The notes under the pieces: model-generated | Seen by the model: the letters and a program-made list of their open reading frames with translations, nothing else | Databases searched by the model: none | Told to the model about the DNA's origin: nothing | Shown here: positions 7,364-15,509 of the stretch, piece by piece | Layout of the letters: the number at the start of each line of letters is the position of its first letter | How positions within the stretch are numbered: position 1 is the first letter of the stretch | Program-made: the position numbers and the translations under genes | DNA from: Candidatus Coatesiibacteriota bacterium | GTDB taxonomy: Bacteria; RBG-13-66-14; B26-G2; WVWN01 | Direction of reading: 5' to 3' | Length of the DNA: 42,232 nucleotides | NCBI GenBank assembly: GCA_020356085.1 | Contig: CP070633.1 | Location: forward strand, 1,687,352-1,729,583

Positions 7364-9323
7364 GCTATACGCCCTCCTAACGGGGGTATTAATAGGCGGC
7401 GGCCTGCTCGCCTCCGTCGCCGTGTTCTTTTACCACCACCCGGGAATGCGCGAGCAGTTATTTAACCAGGCCCAACAAGCGGGGCACGTCTTCTTATTCG
7501 CCGCGTTAACGTGGGCGGCGTATTTCGTGGGGCGGTTGGTTACGCGGGCGGCCTTCCGGCCGCGGGATAGTTGGTGGGAGGTCGAACTCGCCGTCGGGTG
7601 GGTGGTTTTCGGCATCGCTGCGTTCGCGTTGGCAGCCGTGGGCGCTGTGTACGTCTGGGTGGTCCGCGGCGTCGTTTTAGTAGTACTCGCCGTTTCGGCT
7701 CCAACGCTTTGGCGGTTGGCGGGAGAGGCGGGCGAGCGGTTGCGAAGGTGGGGTCAGGGATTTTCGCCGGGGAGCACGGCGGTGGCGCTAGCGGCGGCTC
7801 CGTTCGCGGCCGTGGTGCTCTCGGGCGTAGGCCAGCCGCCGTATACGTGGGACGTACTCGTTTACCATCTCTACCTTCCGCAGACATTCCTCGCGAACCA
7901 CGGCTTTTACTATTTACCGCGGTTGGCGTACGCCTCCATGCCGTTGGGCGCGGAAATGATGTTTACGTGGGCCTACGCCTGGGACGGCTTGGGCGTCGCC
8001 GCCGCGGTCGCGCCTCTTTTCAACGGCCTGATGCTCGTGTCGACCTGGCGCCTCGCCCGGCGCTATCTCGACCGCTTTTGGGCCACGACGGCGGCCGCGC
8101 TGCTCCTCTTTACGCCGACGTTTGCGTTAGTATTAAATATCGCTTACACGGATTTCGTCCTGGCGGCGCTAGCGATGATGGCCCTCGCGGTTTACTTGAA
8201 CGGCCTCCGCTCGCGGCGGGAGGCGGCGCTGGCGGGAGTTCTTTTGGGCGCGGCGTTAGCCGTCAAATACACGGCCCTCCACGCGCTACTGGGGATGGTA
8301 GCCGTGGTGGGGCTGGACGTGGCGCGGCGGCGGCTTCGCCTCGGGTCGGCGGTGGTTTTGTTCGCGGCGGCGTTCGCCGTCTTCTTGCCGTGGTTGGCCA
8401 AGGCGTACGTCGAGCGGGGCAACCCCGTATTCCCGGCGTTGTACGGCGTTTTCGGCGGCCGGGACCTCTCGCCGGAGGCCGCGGCCGGGATTTACCGCTC
8501 GATGCGCGCCGTAGGCATGGGGCGCGGTTGGCTCGACTACCTCCTCCTGCCGTATCGCGTTTCGGTGGAGGGAGGGGGCGGATACGTTTTTTTCGCCGGC
8601 AGCCTGTGGCCGTTCAGCTTCCTGGTCGTCCCGCTGGCGCTCGCGTGGTTTCGGCGGTGGCGATTATTAATATTTACGGTAATCGCGTTCGCCTCCTGGG
8701 CCGTTATCGGGTCGCAACAACTGCGCTTTTTAGGCGCGGCGTACGGGACTTTGGCGATAGTGAGCGCCGGCGTGTTCGCGGCCGGCGTCGCGATTTTCCG
8801 CTCCCGGGCGGCGCGGCGGGTAGCCGCGGCCGTCGTCGTAGGGGCCCTCTTGGCCCTCGGTTACACACTGGGTTTTTCGCACGCGGCGAATTGTGCCGTT
8901 CGATTTGTAGATTACCAACGGGAGGGGCCGGAGCAGTTTCTGACGAAGTGGGCACCGTGCTACGCGGCCGATGCGTTCGTGAACGAGAACTTACCGGAGG
9001 GGGCGGTAATACTTCAGGTTTTCGACAACTGCAGCCTCTACCTCGATAGGGAGGCGATCGCCGACCCGTTTTGCGACGCCTCGCAAATCGTTTACGACGT
9101 GGGCCGATTGGAAAGTCCCGCGGAGGTGGCAACCTACGTTGAAAATCTGGGCGCGACGCATATTCTAACGAATAAAACCGCTGCGCTCTATTTTGGGTCC
9201 TTCTACGACCGCGAGGCGCGGGCGCGGTGGGAGGCTTATCTCCGGGCGTATACGACCGTCATTTACGACGACGGCGAGTATGAAGTCCGAATCGTAAATG
9301 TCGGAAACCGGGTTTCGGGTTGA
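7356..9323 (+). CDS. GT-C type glycosyltransferase-like membrane protein
   Basis: The 655-residue protein has about 12 transmembrane helices and a C-terminal soluble domain of about 140 residues. The loop YTWDVLVYHLYLPQTFLANHG (from about residue 165), with acidic D followed by YH and LP, resembles the first periplasmic loop of GT-C/ArnT-like or family-39-like lipid-linked sugar transferases. There D is catalytic (family knowledge). PTFALVLNIAYTDFVLAALAM and the repeated Ala/Leu helices also fit. The tail has a small alpha/beta domain with five Cys (for example CAVRF, APCYAADAF, DNCSLY). The sugar and acceptor are unknown. It overlaps the upstream membrane gene. Its stop codon lies inside the -35 box of the tRNA-Gln promoter. 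Confidence 0.7.
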   Translation: MRKLYALLTGVLIGGGLLASVAVFFYHHPGMREQLFNQAQQAGHVFLFAALTWAAYFVGRLVTRAAFRPRDSWWEVELAVGWVVFGIAAFALAAVGAVYVWVVRGVVLVVLAVSAPTLWRLAGEAGERLRRWGQGFSPGSTAVALAAAPFAAVVLSGVGQPPYTWDVLVYHLYLPQTFLANHGFYYLPRLAYASMPLGAEMMFTWAYAWDGLGVAAAVAPLFNGLMLVSTWRLARRYLDRFWATTAAALLLFTPTFALVLNIAYTDFVLAALAMMALAVYLNGLRSRREAALAGVLLGAALAVKYTALHALLGMVAVVGLDVARRRLRLGSAVVLFAAAFAVFLPWLAKAYVERGNPVFPALYGVFGGRDLSPEAAAGIYRSMRAVGMGRGWLDYLLLPYRVSVEGGGGYVFFAGSLWPFSFLVVPLALAWFRRWRLLIFTVIAFASWAVIGSQQLRFLGAAYGTLAIVSAGVFAAGVAIFRSRAARRVAAAVVVGALLALGYTLGFSHAANCAVRFVDYQREGPEQFLTKWAPCYAADAFVNENLPEGAVILQVFDNCSLYLDREAIADPFCDASQIVYDVGRLESPAEVATYVENLGATHILTNKTAALYFGSFYDREARARWEAYLRAYTTVIYDDGEYEVRIVNVGNRVSG

Positions 9324-9348
9324 CACTTGGGCGGTTTTTATTTACAAT
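9320..9348 (+). promoter_or_regulatory. Promoter of tRNA-Gln
   Basis: TTGACA (9320-9325) and TACAAT (9343-9348) are separated by exactly 17 bases. The -35 box contains the TGA stop codon (9321-9323) of the preceding membrane protein gene. The expected start is about 9355, six bases before the tRNA. Confidence 0.8.
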
Positions 9349-9360
9349 ACACCAAATATT

Positions 9361-9434
9361 TGGGGAGTCGTCTAGGGGTAGGACAGCGGACTCTGGATCC
9401 GTATGCGGGGGTTCGAATCCTCCCTCCCCAGCCA
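9361..9434 (+). tRNA. tRNA-Gln (anticodon CTG)
   Basis: The acceptor TGGGGAG (9361-9367) pairs with CTCCCCA (9424-9430), followed by discriminator G and an encoded CCA. The anticodon stem GCGGA/TCCGT closes a seven-base loop CTCTGGA with CTG at the anticodon position (CAG codons, Gln). The T arm contains GGTTCGAATCC. Confidence 0.95.
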
Positions 9435-9506
9435 AAAAACACAAACCTGCGGAGGCGAAGGTCTGTCGCTGGTATTTTAGTAACGCGTAACAGGAAGAAC
9501 TAGTGG

Positions 9507-10931
9507 ATGAAAATCTCTTTCGTTGAACCGGACGCCGCCGACTTCCACATATACTCGAAATTCTCTCTACCGCGGTTGGGGCTTCCGTTAATAGCGACGA
9601 TGTTGGCCCGTCGGGGTCACGATGTCCAATTATACTGCGACGCCGTGGCTAAACGTTCGCCGGCGGACTTTCGCGACATACTCCGTTCCGATCTCGTAGG
9701 AATATCAATTACAACGTCGACGGCCCCCTCCGGGTACCGCCTGGGGCGGGCTCTTAAGCTCGCCGGTATCCCCGTCGTGTACGGGGGGCCGCACGCCACG
9801 TATTGTCCGGAGGAGGCTTTGCGGCACGGCGATTACGTCGTCCGGGGGGAGGGCGAATACGCGGCGCTCGAACTCGTCGAGGCGTTGGAAGCCGGCGAGC
9901 CGGCGACCCATATAAAGAACCTGTCGTACCGGGACGGAGGGGAAAGCGTCCACGCGCCGTTGCGCCCGCTCGCCGCGGATCTCAGCGATTTTCCCTGGCC
10001 CGACTTTACGTTAATGAAGGGTGCGAGGCGGATGAAGGTTTATCCGCTCGCCACCAGCCGCGGTTGCCCTCGGCACTGTGACTTTTGTTCGGTTACCCCC
10101 CTCTTCGGCCATAAGATGAGAATGCGACCCGCCGAAGACGTCGTCGCCGAGATGGACCGGGTAAGTCAGAGGATGGTTTTTATCGCGGACGACAACTTTA
10201 CGGCCAATCGGCGCTACGTCCGCGGACTACTCGAGGGGTTCGCGCGGCTCGACTCCCCGCCGCCGTGGATGGCGCAGGCAGGCGTCGACGTCGGTCGGGA
10301 CGAAGATCTCGTGCGGGCGATGAAGGAAGCCGGTTGCCAGGCGTTGGCCATCGGCTTCGAGTCGGTTAACGACGAAACGTTGGCGGGGTATGGGAAAGGG
10401 CAGACCTGCGACGATATCGTACGTTGTGTCGAGGTCTTGCGGAAACACGGTATCTGGATACACGGGATGTTCGTATTGGGAGGGGACGCCGACGGCCCCG
10501 ACGCCGCCGAAAAAACCGTGACCTTTGCCAAGAAACACTTTATCGATTCGGTTCAATTTTTAGCGCTCACGCCCGTGCCTGGAACCGACCTATTCCGCCG
10601 ACTGGAACAGGAGGGGCGGATATTCAGCCACGATTGGTCGCTCTACGACGGCCATCACGTCGTCTACGAACCCGCGCGGATGACGCCGCTGGAGCTCCAA
10701 CTTGGACTCATTAAAGCCCACCGGAAGTTCTACTCCTTCCGGAGGGTTTTAAGTGAAATCCGGCGCTTCCATTGGTTTGCGGCCATAACGACGTATTACG
10801 GCCACCGCCTGATAAGGAAATGGCAGCGGCGGAAGGGCGAACTCCTGCAGATTCTGGAACGGCGGGCACACATACGCCGTCGCCGGAAAACCGCGGCCCC
10901 TTCCGGCGAGTCGGAAACCACGGAGCCTTAA
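9507..10931 (+). CDS. B12-binding-domain radical SAM protein
   Basis: This 474-residue enzyme has an N-terminal cobalamin-binding-like Rossmann domain (residues about 1-150: PRLGLPLIATMLARRGHDV, VYGGPHATYCPEEAL, VVRGEGE). A radical SAM barrel follows with SRGCPRHCDFC, so C187, C191 and C194 bind the 4Fe-4S cluster. GFESVNDETLAGYGKGQT and HGMFVLGGDADG are the usual later barrel motifs of the BchE/MiaB-like group. The C-terminus is rich in basic residues. This group performs methylations, ring closures or rearrangements on lipids, cofactors or natural products. The substrate here is unknown. ATG at 9507 has AGGAAG upstream. It is a single gene, ended by a strong terminator. Confidence 0.9.
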   Translation: MKISFVEPDAADFHIYSKFSLPRLGLPLIATMLARRGHDVQLYCDAVAKRSPADFRDILRSDLVGISITTSTAPSGYRLGRALKLAGIPVVYGGPHATYCPEEALRHGDYVVRGEGEYAALELVEALEAGEPATHIKNLSYRDGGESVHAPLRPLAADLSDFPWPDFTLMKGARRMKVYPLATSRGCPRHCDFCSVTPLFGHKMRMRPAEDVVAEMDRVSQRMVFIADDNFTANRRYVRGLLEGFARLDSPPPWMAQAGVDVGRDEDLVRAMKEAGCQALAIGFESVNDETLAGYGKGQTCDDIVRCVEVLRKHGIWIHGMFVLGGDADGPDAAEKTVTFAKKHFIDSVQFLALTPVPGTDLFRRLEQEGRIFSHDWSLYDGHHVVYEPARMTPLELQLGLIKAHRKFYSFRRVLSEIRRFHWFAAITTYYGHRLIRKWQRRKGELLQILERRAHIRRRRKTAAPSGESETTEP

Positions 10932-10959
10932 CCGCGCAAGTTACTACCGCCGGACCGAC

Positions 10960-10980
10960 GCGCCCGCGAGGGCGCTTTTT
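10960..10980 (+). terminator. Rho-independent terminator after the B12 radical SAM gene
   Basis: GCGCCC/GGGCGC form a six-pair stem closed by a GCGA (GNRA-type) tetraloop, followed by five T. Confidence 0.9.
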
Positions 10981-10999
10981 AATTAGTACCCGCCGCCTT

Positions 11000-11704
11000 C
11001 TAGCGCCGGGTCCGTTTCGTCAACGCCACGAGCCACTCGTGAATCGGCAACATTTCCCGGTAACGCGAGAGGCAATAATCCAAGATCGCCGGCGAGTAGA
11101 GCTCGACGGGGATTTCATCTTCGGCGCCGACGTATAGGCCGTTGTAGAGGAGCAGCGCTGCGCGGGGATGGTCCGCTTTGTATCCCTGGGGCGTTTTCTT
11201 GTAATGGCTCCCGCGGACGGTCCAACCCCGGCGTTCCGTTCGGACGATAGCTTGGGTAAGCCCGGGCCCGTATTTGGCGTGGACAACTGATTGCCGGTAC
11301 GCCTCGAGGACGTGTTTGGGAAACATGTGCATCCCGGCACCCAGCATTAGTCGCGGCGGCTCAAGGTGGAAATAGAAGCCCGAGCACTCCATCCGCGGCC
11401 CCTCCCCCTCCCAGAACCAGATCCCTAGATGCGTTTTGTACGGGCTTTTGTCCGGGGTAAACCGCGTGTCCCGGTGGATCCGGAAGATCGATTTGTTAAC
11501 TTTAGGTTCGGCGTGGACCGCGGGAGCGATTCGGCGGAGCCGTTCGCCCATGGCGCCGACGAAAGCCTCCGCCGGTTCCATAACGTACCGTTGGAAGTAG
11601 GCTTTGCGCCTTTCGAACCACTGCTTGTTGTTGTTCGCCTTCAGCTCCTGGAAAAACTTAACGCATTCGCGGGGGAAGCCCGGAAAGTCGTCGGGGGGAG
11701 TCAT
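11000..11704 (-). CDS. DUF2461 (TIGR02453) family protein
   Basis: I start at the ATG at 11704 (234 residues), because a strong Shine-Dalgarno (GAAGGAGG) precedes it and the sequence from FPGFPRECVKFFQELKANN matches the DUF2461 opening (F-x-x-x-x-x-F-x-x-L-x-x-N-N). The core NKSIFRIHRDTRFTPDKSPYKTH is the family hallmark with conserved basic and acidic residues. FYFHLEPPRLMLGAGMH follows. The family is widespread and cytosolic; its biochemical function is not established. The gene is read toward the terminator at 10960-10980 and sits downstream of the 371-residue radical SAM gene. The two are separated by about 40 bases and may form one transcript. Confidence 0.9.
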   Translation of the reverse strand: MTPPDDFPGFPRECVKFFQELKANNNKQWFERRKAYFQRYVMEPAEAFVGAMGERLRRIAPAVHAEPKVNKSIFRIHRDTRFTPDKSPYKTHLGIWFWEGEGPRMECSGFYFHLEPPRLMLGAGMHMFPKHVLEAYRQSVVHAKYGPGLTQAIVRTERRGWTVRGSHYKKTPQGYKADHPRAALLLYNGLYVGAEDEIPVELYSPAILDYCLSRYREMLPIHEWLVALTKRTRR

Positions 11705-11744
11705 CGGTATACCTCCTTCAAGTTGATAATGGGGGCGGGGCCGG

Positions 11745-12860
11745 TTAGGTGTCGTATTCCGGGTACACCAGGAGGTGCCGGTTGGCAAGGTGCACCCTTC
11801 TCAACCCCGCCGCCCGGGCCGCAGCTACCGCCCGTTCGGCGTGGCCGCGCGCCGTCGTCGGCAAGTCCGCCATCTGGTGGCACGGGTAGAACGCGAGCAG
11901 GCTGTAGGGGATATCCTCGTCGTAGGAGGCTAACCGCCCGGCGATCGCGCCGACCTCCTCTTCCTCCACGTACCCCGGAACCAGAAGCGTGCTGACGACG
12001 AGCGGCGGGGGTACGGGCCGCCGGCCGGCTTCCGCGGCCAGGAAAGCGAGGTTGTCCCACGATTGCCGGTTCGATACGCCGGCCAACGCCCGGTGCAGAT
12101 TGTCGTCGGCCGCCTTGAGTTCCAACTTGACGGTGCCGCCGCTTTCGAGCGCAAGCTTGGCCATCTGCCGGGCGAGGCGAGGCGCCGTCGAGCCGTTCGT
12201 TTCCCAACAGATTCGAAGGAGACAACCCCGCGTTCGGGCCTCGCGGAGGGCGCGGCGCGCGGCCGCCAACGAGTGCTCCATTTGCGAAGCCGGGTCGCCG
12301 CCGAAAAAACAAATACAGGCCGTGCGGCCGTCAACGGCGCCGGCGAGTTCCTCGGCCGAGGTCGCGCCCTGGAGATAGCGGCCGCGGAAGTGAACGTTCT
12401 GGCAGAAGAGGCAGTCGAACGTGCAGGAGTGGTAGAATACGGCCAGGTTCCGATAGCCGAACTCCGGGCCGTCCATATGGGCGTATTCCGGGTAACCGGC
12501 GCCGGTTTCGGCGGGGCAGACCCAGGAGGCAACGCAGTTGGTGGGGAGGGCGTCGTGGTACCACGAAAGAAAACCTCGCCCCACTGGCGCAAGAAGGCGG
12601 AGGTTTCCTTCTCGGTTCTCCATTAAACCGCAGTAGCCGCGTTCGCCCGCCGGTATCCGGCAAGCGTTCCCGCAGCGGCGGCACTCCTCGCCGGCGGCGG
12701 GGGGAGTGGGGGGGAGCGAGAACCGACGCCGCGCGCGGCGGTGGGCCTCTTCCGCGAGAGGGCGGGCCTCCTCCGGCCGTCGCACCAGGCACTCCCGGCA
12801 TAAGTTCAAGGCCGAGGATATCAGACGCGAGGAGGCGCCGCAAATATTACATTCCGCCAT
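11745..12860 (-). CDS. Radical SAM enzyme, AmrS/PflA-like, with N-terminal zinc-ribbon
   Basis: I start at the ATG at 12860 (371 residues); the longer frame to 13085 would overlap the divergent flavoprotein gene. Residues 4-24 contain CxxC pairs (C4/C7, C21/C24) like a zinc ribbon. C60, C63, C67 and C77 (CRRCGNACRIPAGERGYCG) match the Cys-rich leader of AmmeMemoRadiSam-type and PflA-related proteins. The cluster motif is C146-x3-C150-x2-C153 (CTFDCLFCQN). FFGGDPASQ and LRICWETNG are the later SAM-binding motifs. No Memo or AMMECR1 gene is adjacent, so the pathway is open. The divergent partner is an iron-sulfur flavoprotein-like reductase. Confidence 0.85.
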   Translation of the reverse strand: MAECNICGASSRLISSALNLCRECLVRRPEEARPLAEEAHRRARRRFSLPPTPPAAGEECRRCGNACRIPAGERGYCGLMENREGNLRLLAPVGRGFLSWYHDALPTNCVASWVCPAETGAGYPEYAHMDGPEFGYRNLAVFYHSCTFDCLFCQNVHFRGRYLQGATSAEELAGAVDGRTACICFFGGDPASQMEHSLAAARRALREARTRGCLLRICWETNGSTAPRLARQMAKLALESGGTVKLELKAADDNLHRALAGVSNRQSWDNLAFLAAEAGRRPVPPPLVVSTLLVPGYVEEEEVGAIAGRLASYDEDIPYSLLAFYPCHQMADLPTTARGHAERAVAAARAAGLRRVHLANRHLLVYPEYDT

Positions 12861-12972
12861 AGCCGCACCGTAATCCCGGAAAAGTCGGGAGATAGTCCAG
12901 CGTAATCTAACACGACTTGGCTTATGGGCGGGTAAAAAAGCGCGGTTTGGGTCGCGAGGTCGTACATAGTGC

Positions 12973-13001
12973 TTGTATATAGCGGCCGTTTTTATTACTA
13001 T
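12973..13001 (+). promoter_or_regulatory. Promoter of the flavin reductase gene
   Basis: TTGTAT (12973-12978) and TACTAT (12996-13001) are 17 bases apart, about 40 bases before the ATG at 13042. The 181-base region 12861-13041 between the divergent genes otherwise shows no ORF or RNA that I can support. Confidence 0.5.
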
Positions 13002-13041
13002 AAAGCCCCCTTGAGCGTTCGGCGGTGCCCGGGAGTTTATT

Positions 13042-13617
13042 ATGGAAGTCGTAGGCGTATGCGGTTCGCCCCGTGTTGGCGGCAACAGCGAGCAACTCTT
13101 GGACCGCGCGCTCGGCTTGGTGGCCGAGGAGGGCCTCGCGACCGGTAAAATACTCCTGGCCGGAAAGCGGATCGAGCCGTGTACGGCGTGCCTGAAGTGC
13201 AGGAAGGAACGCGACGGCCTGTGCCACGGCCGAGAAGACGACCTTACCCCCCTCTTCCCGCGCCTCTACGGCGCGGCGGCGTTGCTCTTGGCGACGCCCG
13301 TTTATTTCGGCGCGGCGACCGGCGAAATGGTCGCCTTTATTGACCGCCTCGGGTACGTATCACGTGGCAATGGCGGATTGTTGAACCGCAAGGTCGGCGC
13401 CCCAATCGTCGTCGCGCGGCGGGCAGGCCAGAATTTCACGGTTGCCCAGCTTAATTATTTCTTCTTGATTAACGGAATGGTCGTTCCGGGCGCGCGGTAC
13501 TGGCCCGTCGCTTTCGGCGGCGCTAAAGGAGACGTCCAAAACGACGAGGAGGGGTTGGCGACCGTCGACGACCTCGCCCGGAACGTCACCTGGCTAGTCA
13601 AGCTTATTAACGCTTGA
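13042..13617 (+). CDS. NADPH-dependent FMN reductase / iron-sulfur flavoprotein-like protein
   Basis: The 191-residue flavodoxin-fold protein opens MEVVGVCGSPRVGGNSEQLLDRAL, the FMN phosphate-binding loop of the NADPH-dependent FMN reductase family. CTACLKCRKERDGLC (residues about 47-61) resembles the compact Cys motif of archaeal and clostridial iron-sulfur flavoproteins. ATPVYFGAATGEMVAFIDRLG is the usual flavin-stacking segment. It likely transfers electrons from a reduced carrier or NAD(P)H via FMN, possibly with a 4Fe-4S cluster; the partner is unknown. The gene has GGGAG about seven bases before the ATG. The next gene starts 15 bases after its stop. Confidence 0.88.
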   Translation: MEVVGVCGSPRVGGNSEQLLDRALGLVAEEGLATGKILLAGKRIEPCTACLKCRKERDGLCHGREDDLTPLFPRLYGAAALLLATPVYFGAATGEMVAFIDRLGYVSRGNGGLLNRKVGAPIVVARRAGQNFTVAQLNYFFLINGMVVPGARYWPVAFGGAKGDVQNDEEGLATVDDLARNVTWLVKLINA

Positions 13618-13632
13618 ACCGGAGGCTATCGC

Positions 13633-14136
13633 TTGGTAAATGAACGCCTTACGGTCGAGGAGCTAATAAAACTTATTAAGTCTTACGCCAAATGTTGGCT
13701 GGCGCACGATGGGTGCTGGTTCTTGTCGGTGGAGGAGGCCGCCGGGACCGAGGAGGCGATTAAATACGATCGCGAGGCCTGGCGGAAGTTCGCGCCGATC
13801 GAGGCGCGTCGGATAATGGAAGCGCGGGGGCTCTCGCCGGGGGGCGGTTTACCGGCGCTAGCCGAGGCCTTGCGGTTCCGTATGTATGCGTGGTTGAACG
13901 AGCAAGATATCGAGATCTCAGAAAATACTTTAACTTTAGAGATGAAAGGCTGCCGCGTTCAGGAGGCGCGGCGGCGCAAAGGTTTAGCCGATTTCCCCTG
14001 TAAATCGGTAGGAATCGTAGAATTCGGAGAATTTGCGCGGGCCGTAGACGAACGGATCGCGGTAGAGTGTATTAAATGCCCTCCGGACGACTTGGCCGCC
14101 GACGAATTCTGCAGCTGGCGTTTTACGGTATCGTAG
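13633..14136 (+). CDS. DUF6125-like protein
   Basis: The 167-residue protein starts at TTG (13633); GGAGG at 13620-13624 fixes this start and no in-frame ATG is close. Blocks such as KCWLAHDGCWFLSVEE, GCRVQEARRRKGLADFPCKSVGIVEFGEFARAVDERI and CIKCPPD look to me like the DUF6125 family of anaerobes. That assignment is from memory and not searched. Conserved Cys (DFPCKS, CIKCPP, FCSW) could bind metal or do redox. It probably shares a transcript with the flavin reductase 15 bases upstream, hinting at an electron-transfer-linked reaction (inferred). Confidence 0.7.
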   Translation: MVNERLTVEELIKLIKSYAKCWLAHDGCWFLSVEEAAGTEEAIKYDREAWRKFAPIEARRIMEARGLSPGGGLPALAEALRFRMYAWLNEQDIEISENTLTLEMKGCRVQEARRRKGLADFPCKSVGIVEFGEFARAVDERIAVECIKCPPDDLAADEFCSWRFTVS

Positions 14137-14206
14137 GATAAGGTTTACGGTATTTATAACGGAAGATAACGGAAAACGTAAGCGATTCCTAGGAGAAGGG
14201 ACATCT

Positions 14207-14614
14207 GTGAATATTCCGAACCGAAGGCACTTAACCGGCGTGGAAAGCCGGGAAGCCGAGCGGCTAAGACTCCTGGTTCAGGAAAGTCCGGCCATTCTAT
14301 GGGCTTTTGACGAGATTAATAGCCGCATGATATACGTAAACGTGGCGGTAAAGGAGTTATTGGGGTACGAGGAAAGCAGGTTTTACGAGCGGTCGACCTT
14401 CTGGTTTGAGTTGATACATCCGGAGGACCGAGGACTGGCCTCCGCGGAAAACCACGTGATGCGCCAGGACAAAAAGACGATCCGGTACAACGTGCGGTTC
14501 AGGGCGGCAGCGGGTAATTACGTGCGGTTAACTACGGCCGTGAAGCCGATACTCGACGACAAGGGCCATATCGTCCGAACCGAAGGGGCGGCTATTTTAG
14601 CTCCGGAGCCGTAG
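14207..14614 (+). CDS. Stand-alone PAS-domain protein
   Basis: The 135-residue protein starts at GTG 14207 with AGGAGAAGGG upstream. Residues about 17-130 form one PAS fold: LLVQESPAILWAFDEINSRMIYVNVAVKELLGYEESRFYER is the classic PAS core, with FELIHPEDR and YNVRFRAAAGNYVRLTTAVKPILDDKG as PAC-type strands. There is no kinase, cyclase, GGDEF or DNA-binding domain. It may be a soluble sensor acting through a partner in trans. A terminator and a strong promoter follow, so it is isolated from the purine genes. Confidence 0.85.
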   Translation: MNIPNRRHLTGVESREAERLRLLVQESPAILWAFDEINSRMIYVNVAVKELLGYEESRFYERSTFWFELIHPEDRGLASAENHVMRQDKKTIRYNVRFRAAAGNYVRLTTAVKPILDDKGHIVRTEGAAILAPEP

Positions 14615-14661
14615 GGTGGGGCGGTCCGATTTAAAAACCTACTCGGCGGCGCGGCCTTCCG

Positions 14662-14695
14662 AACCCCGGCCGGTTACCGGGGTTTATCGTTTTTC
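14662..14695 (+). terminator. Probable terminator after the PAS gene
   Basis: AACCCCGG (14662-14669) pairs with CCGGGGTT (14677-14684) over a seven-base loop. The following tract is T-rich but imperfect (TATCGTTTTT). Confidence 0.6.
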
Positions 14696-14713
14696 GGGAA
14701 GCGAATATAAGGT

Positions 14714-14742
14714 TTGACAAGCGCGGGCCGTTCCTATAAAAT
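14714..14742 (+). promoter_or_regulatory. Promoter of the purine cluster (purC)
   Basis: TTGACA (14714-14719) and TAAAAT (14737-14742) are 17 bases apart. The leader to the purC ATG is about 35 bases, too short for a purine riboswitch. GGAG lies upstream of the ATG. Confidence 0.8.
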
Positions 14743-14783
14743 GACGCCACCCCCACACCCGTTCGAAGGCTGGAGACCAGAAA

Positions 14784-15488
14784 ATGAAGAAAGGCAAACT
14801 CCTTTACGAAGGGAAAGCTAAGCGGATTTACCGGACCGACGACCCGGCCGTCCTCTGGGCCGAATTCAAGGACAGCGCGACGGCCTTCGACGGCGATAAG
14901 AAGGGTACTATCGCGCGGAAGGGAGAATTGAACGCCGCGATGTCGGCACACCTGTTTGCAGTTTTGGAGCGGGCCGGCGTTCCCACCCATTTCCTTGAAC
15001 AAGTTACCGAGCGGGCGCACTTGATTCGGAATTTAACGATGATCCCGGTCGAGATCGTCATGCGGAACGTCGCCGCGGGGAGTTTGGTCAAGCGGTACGC
15101 ACTGGAACGGGGCCTGATACTCAAGAAACCCATTCTCGAATACTACCTCAAAGACGACTCGCTCCACGATCCGATGTTAAACCGGAACCACGTGATAATC
15201 CTGGGGTACTGCACCGAACCGAAATTGCGGCGTATCGAAGCGGCGGCGGTGAAGATCAACCGGGTACTCCGGAATTACTTCCGGAAGCGCGGGTTCGCCC
15301 TCGTGGATTTCAAGCTCGAGTTCGGCACGCGCGGAAGTCGCCTCTATCTCGGCGATGAGATTTCTCCCGACACGTGCCGGATTTGGGAGGCGAAAACGGG
15401 CGAGGTGTTCGATAAAGACCGCTTCCGCTTCGACCTCGGCGAGGTGGAGAGTCACTATGAGGAAGTTGTGCGGCGGCTTACGGCGTAG
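14784..15488 (+). CDS. purC: Phosphoribosylaminoimidazole-succinocarboxamide synthase (SAICAR synthase)
   Basis: The 234-residue product is the normal bacterial PurC size. KKGKLLYEGKAKRIYRTDDP is the family start, followed by FKDSATAFDGDKKGTIARKGELNA. IPVEIVMRNVAAGSLVKRYALERG and the C-terminal LVDFKLEFGTRGSRLYLGDEISPDTCRIWE complete the ATP and CAIR sites. It joins CAIR and aspartate with ATP in the cytosol, step 7 of IMP synthesis. It is the first gene behind a strong promoter, then 21 bases to the next gene. Confidence 0.97.
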   Translation: MKKGKLLYEGKAKRIYRTDDPAVLWAEFKDSATAFDGDKKGTIARKGELNAAMSAHLFAVLERAGVPTHFLEQVTERAHLIRNLTMIPVEIVMRNVAAGSLVKRYALERGLILKKPILEYYLKDDSLHDPMLNRNHVIILGYCTEPKLRRIEAAAVKINRVLRNYFRKRGFALVDFKLEFGTRGSRLYLGDEISPDTCRIWEAKTGEVFDKDRFRFDLGEVESHYEEVVRRLTA

Positions 15489-15509
15489 GCGGGGGGGCCG
15501 GAGGGGTAC

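Noticed and set aside
12861-13085. Upstream extension of the AmrS-like radical SAM gene
   Set aside because: It would overlap the divergent flavin reductase start and has no ribosome binding site or family match.
14743-14783. Purine riboswitch before purC
   Set aside because: The leader is only about 40 bases with no aptamer-like structure.
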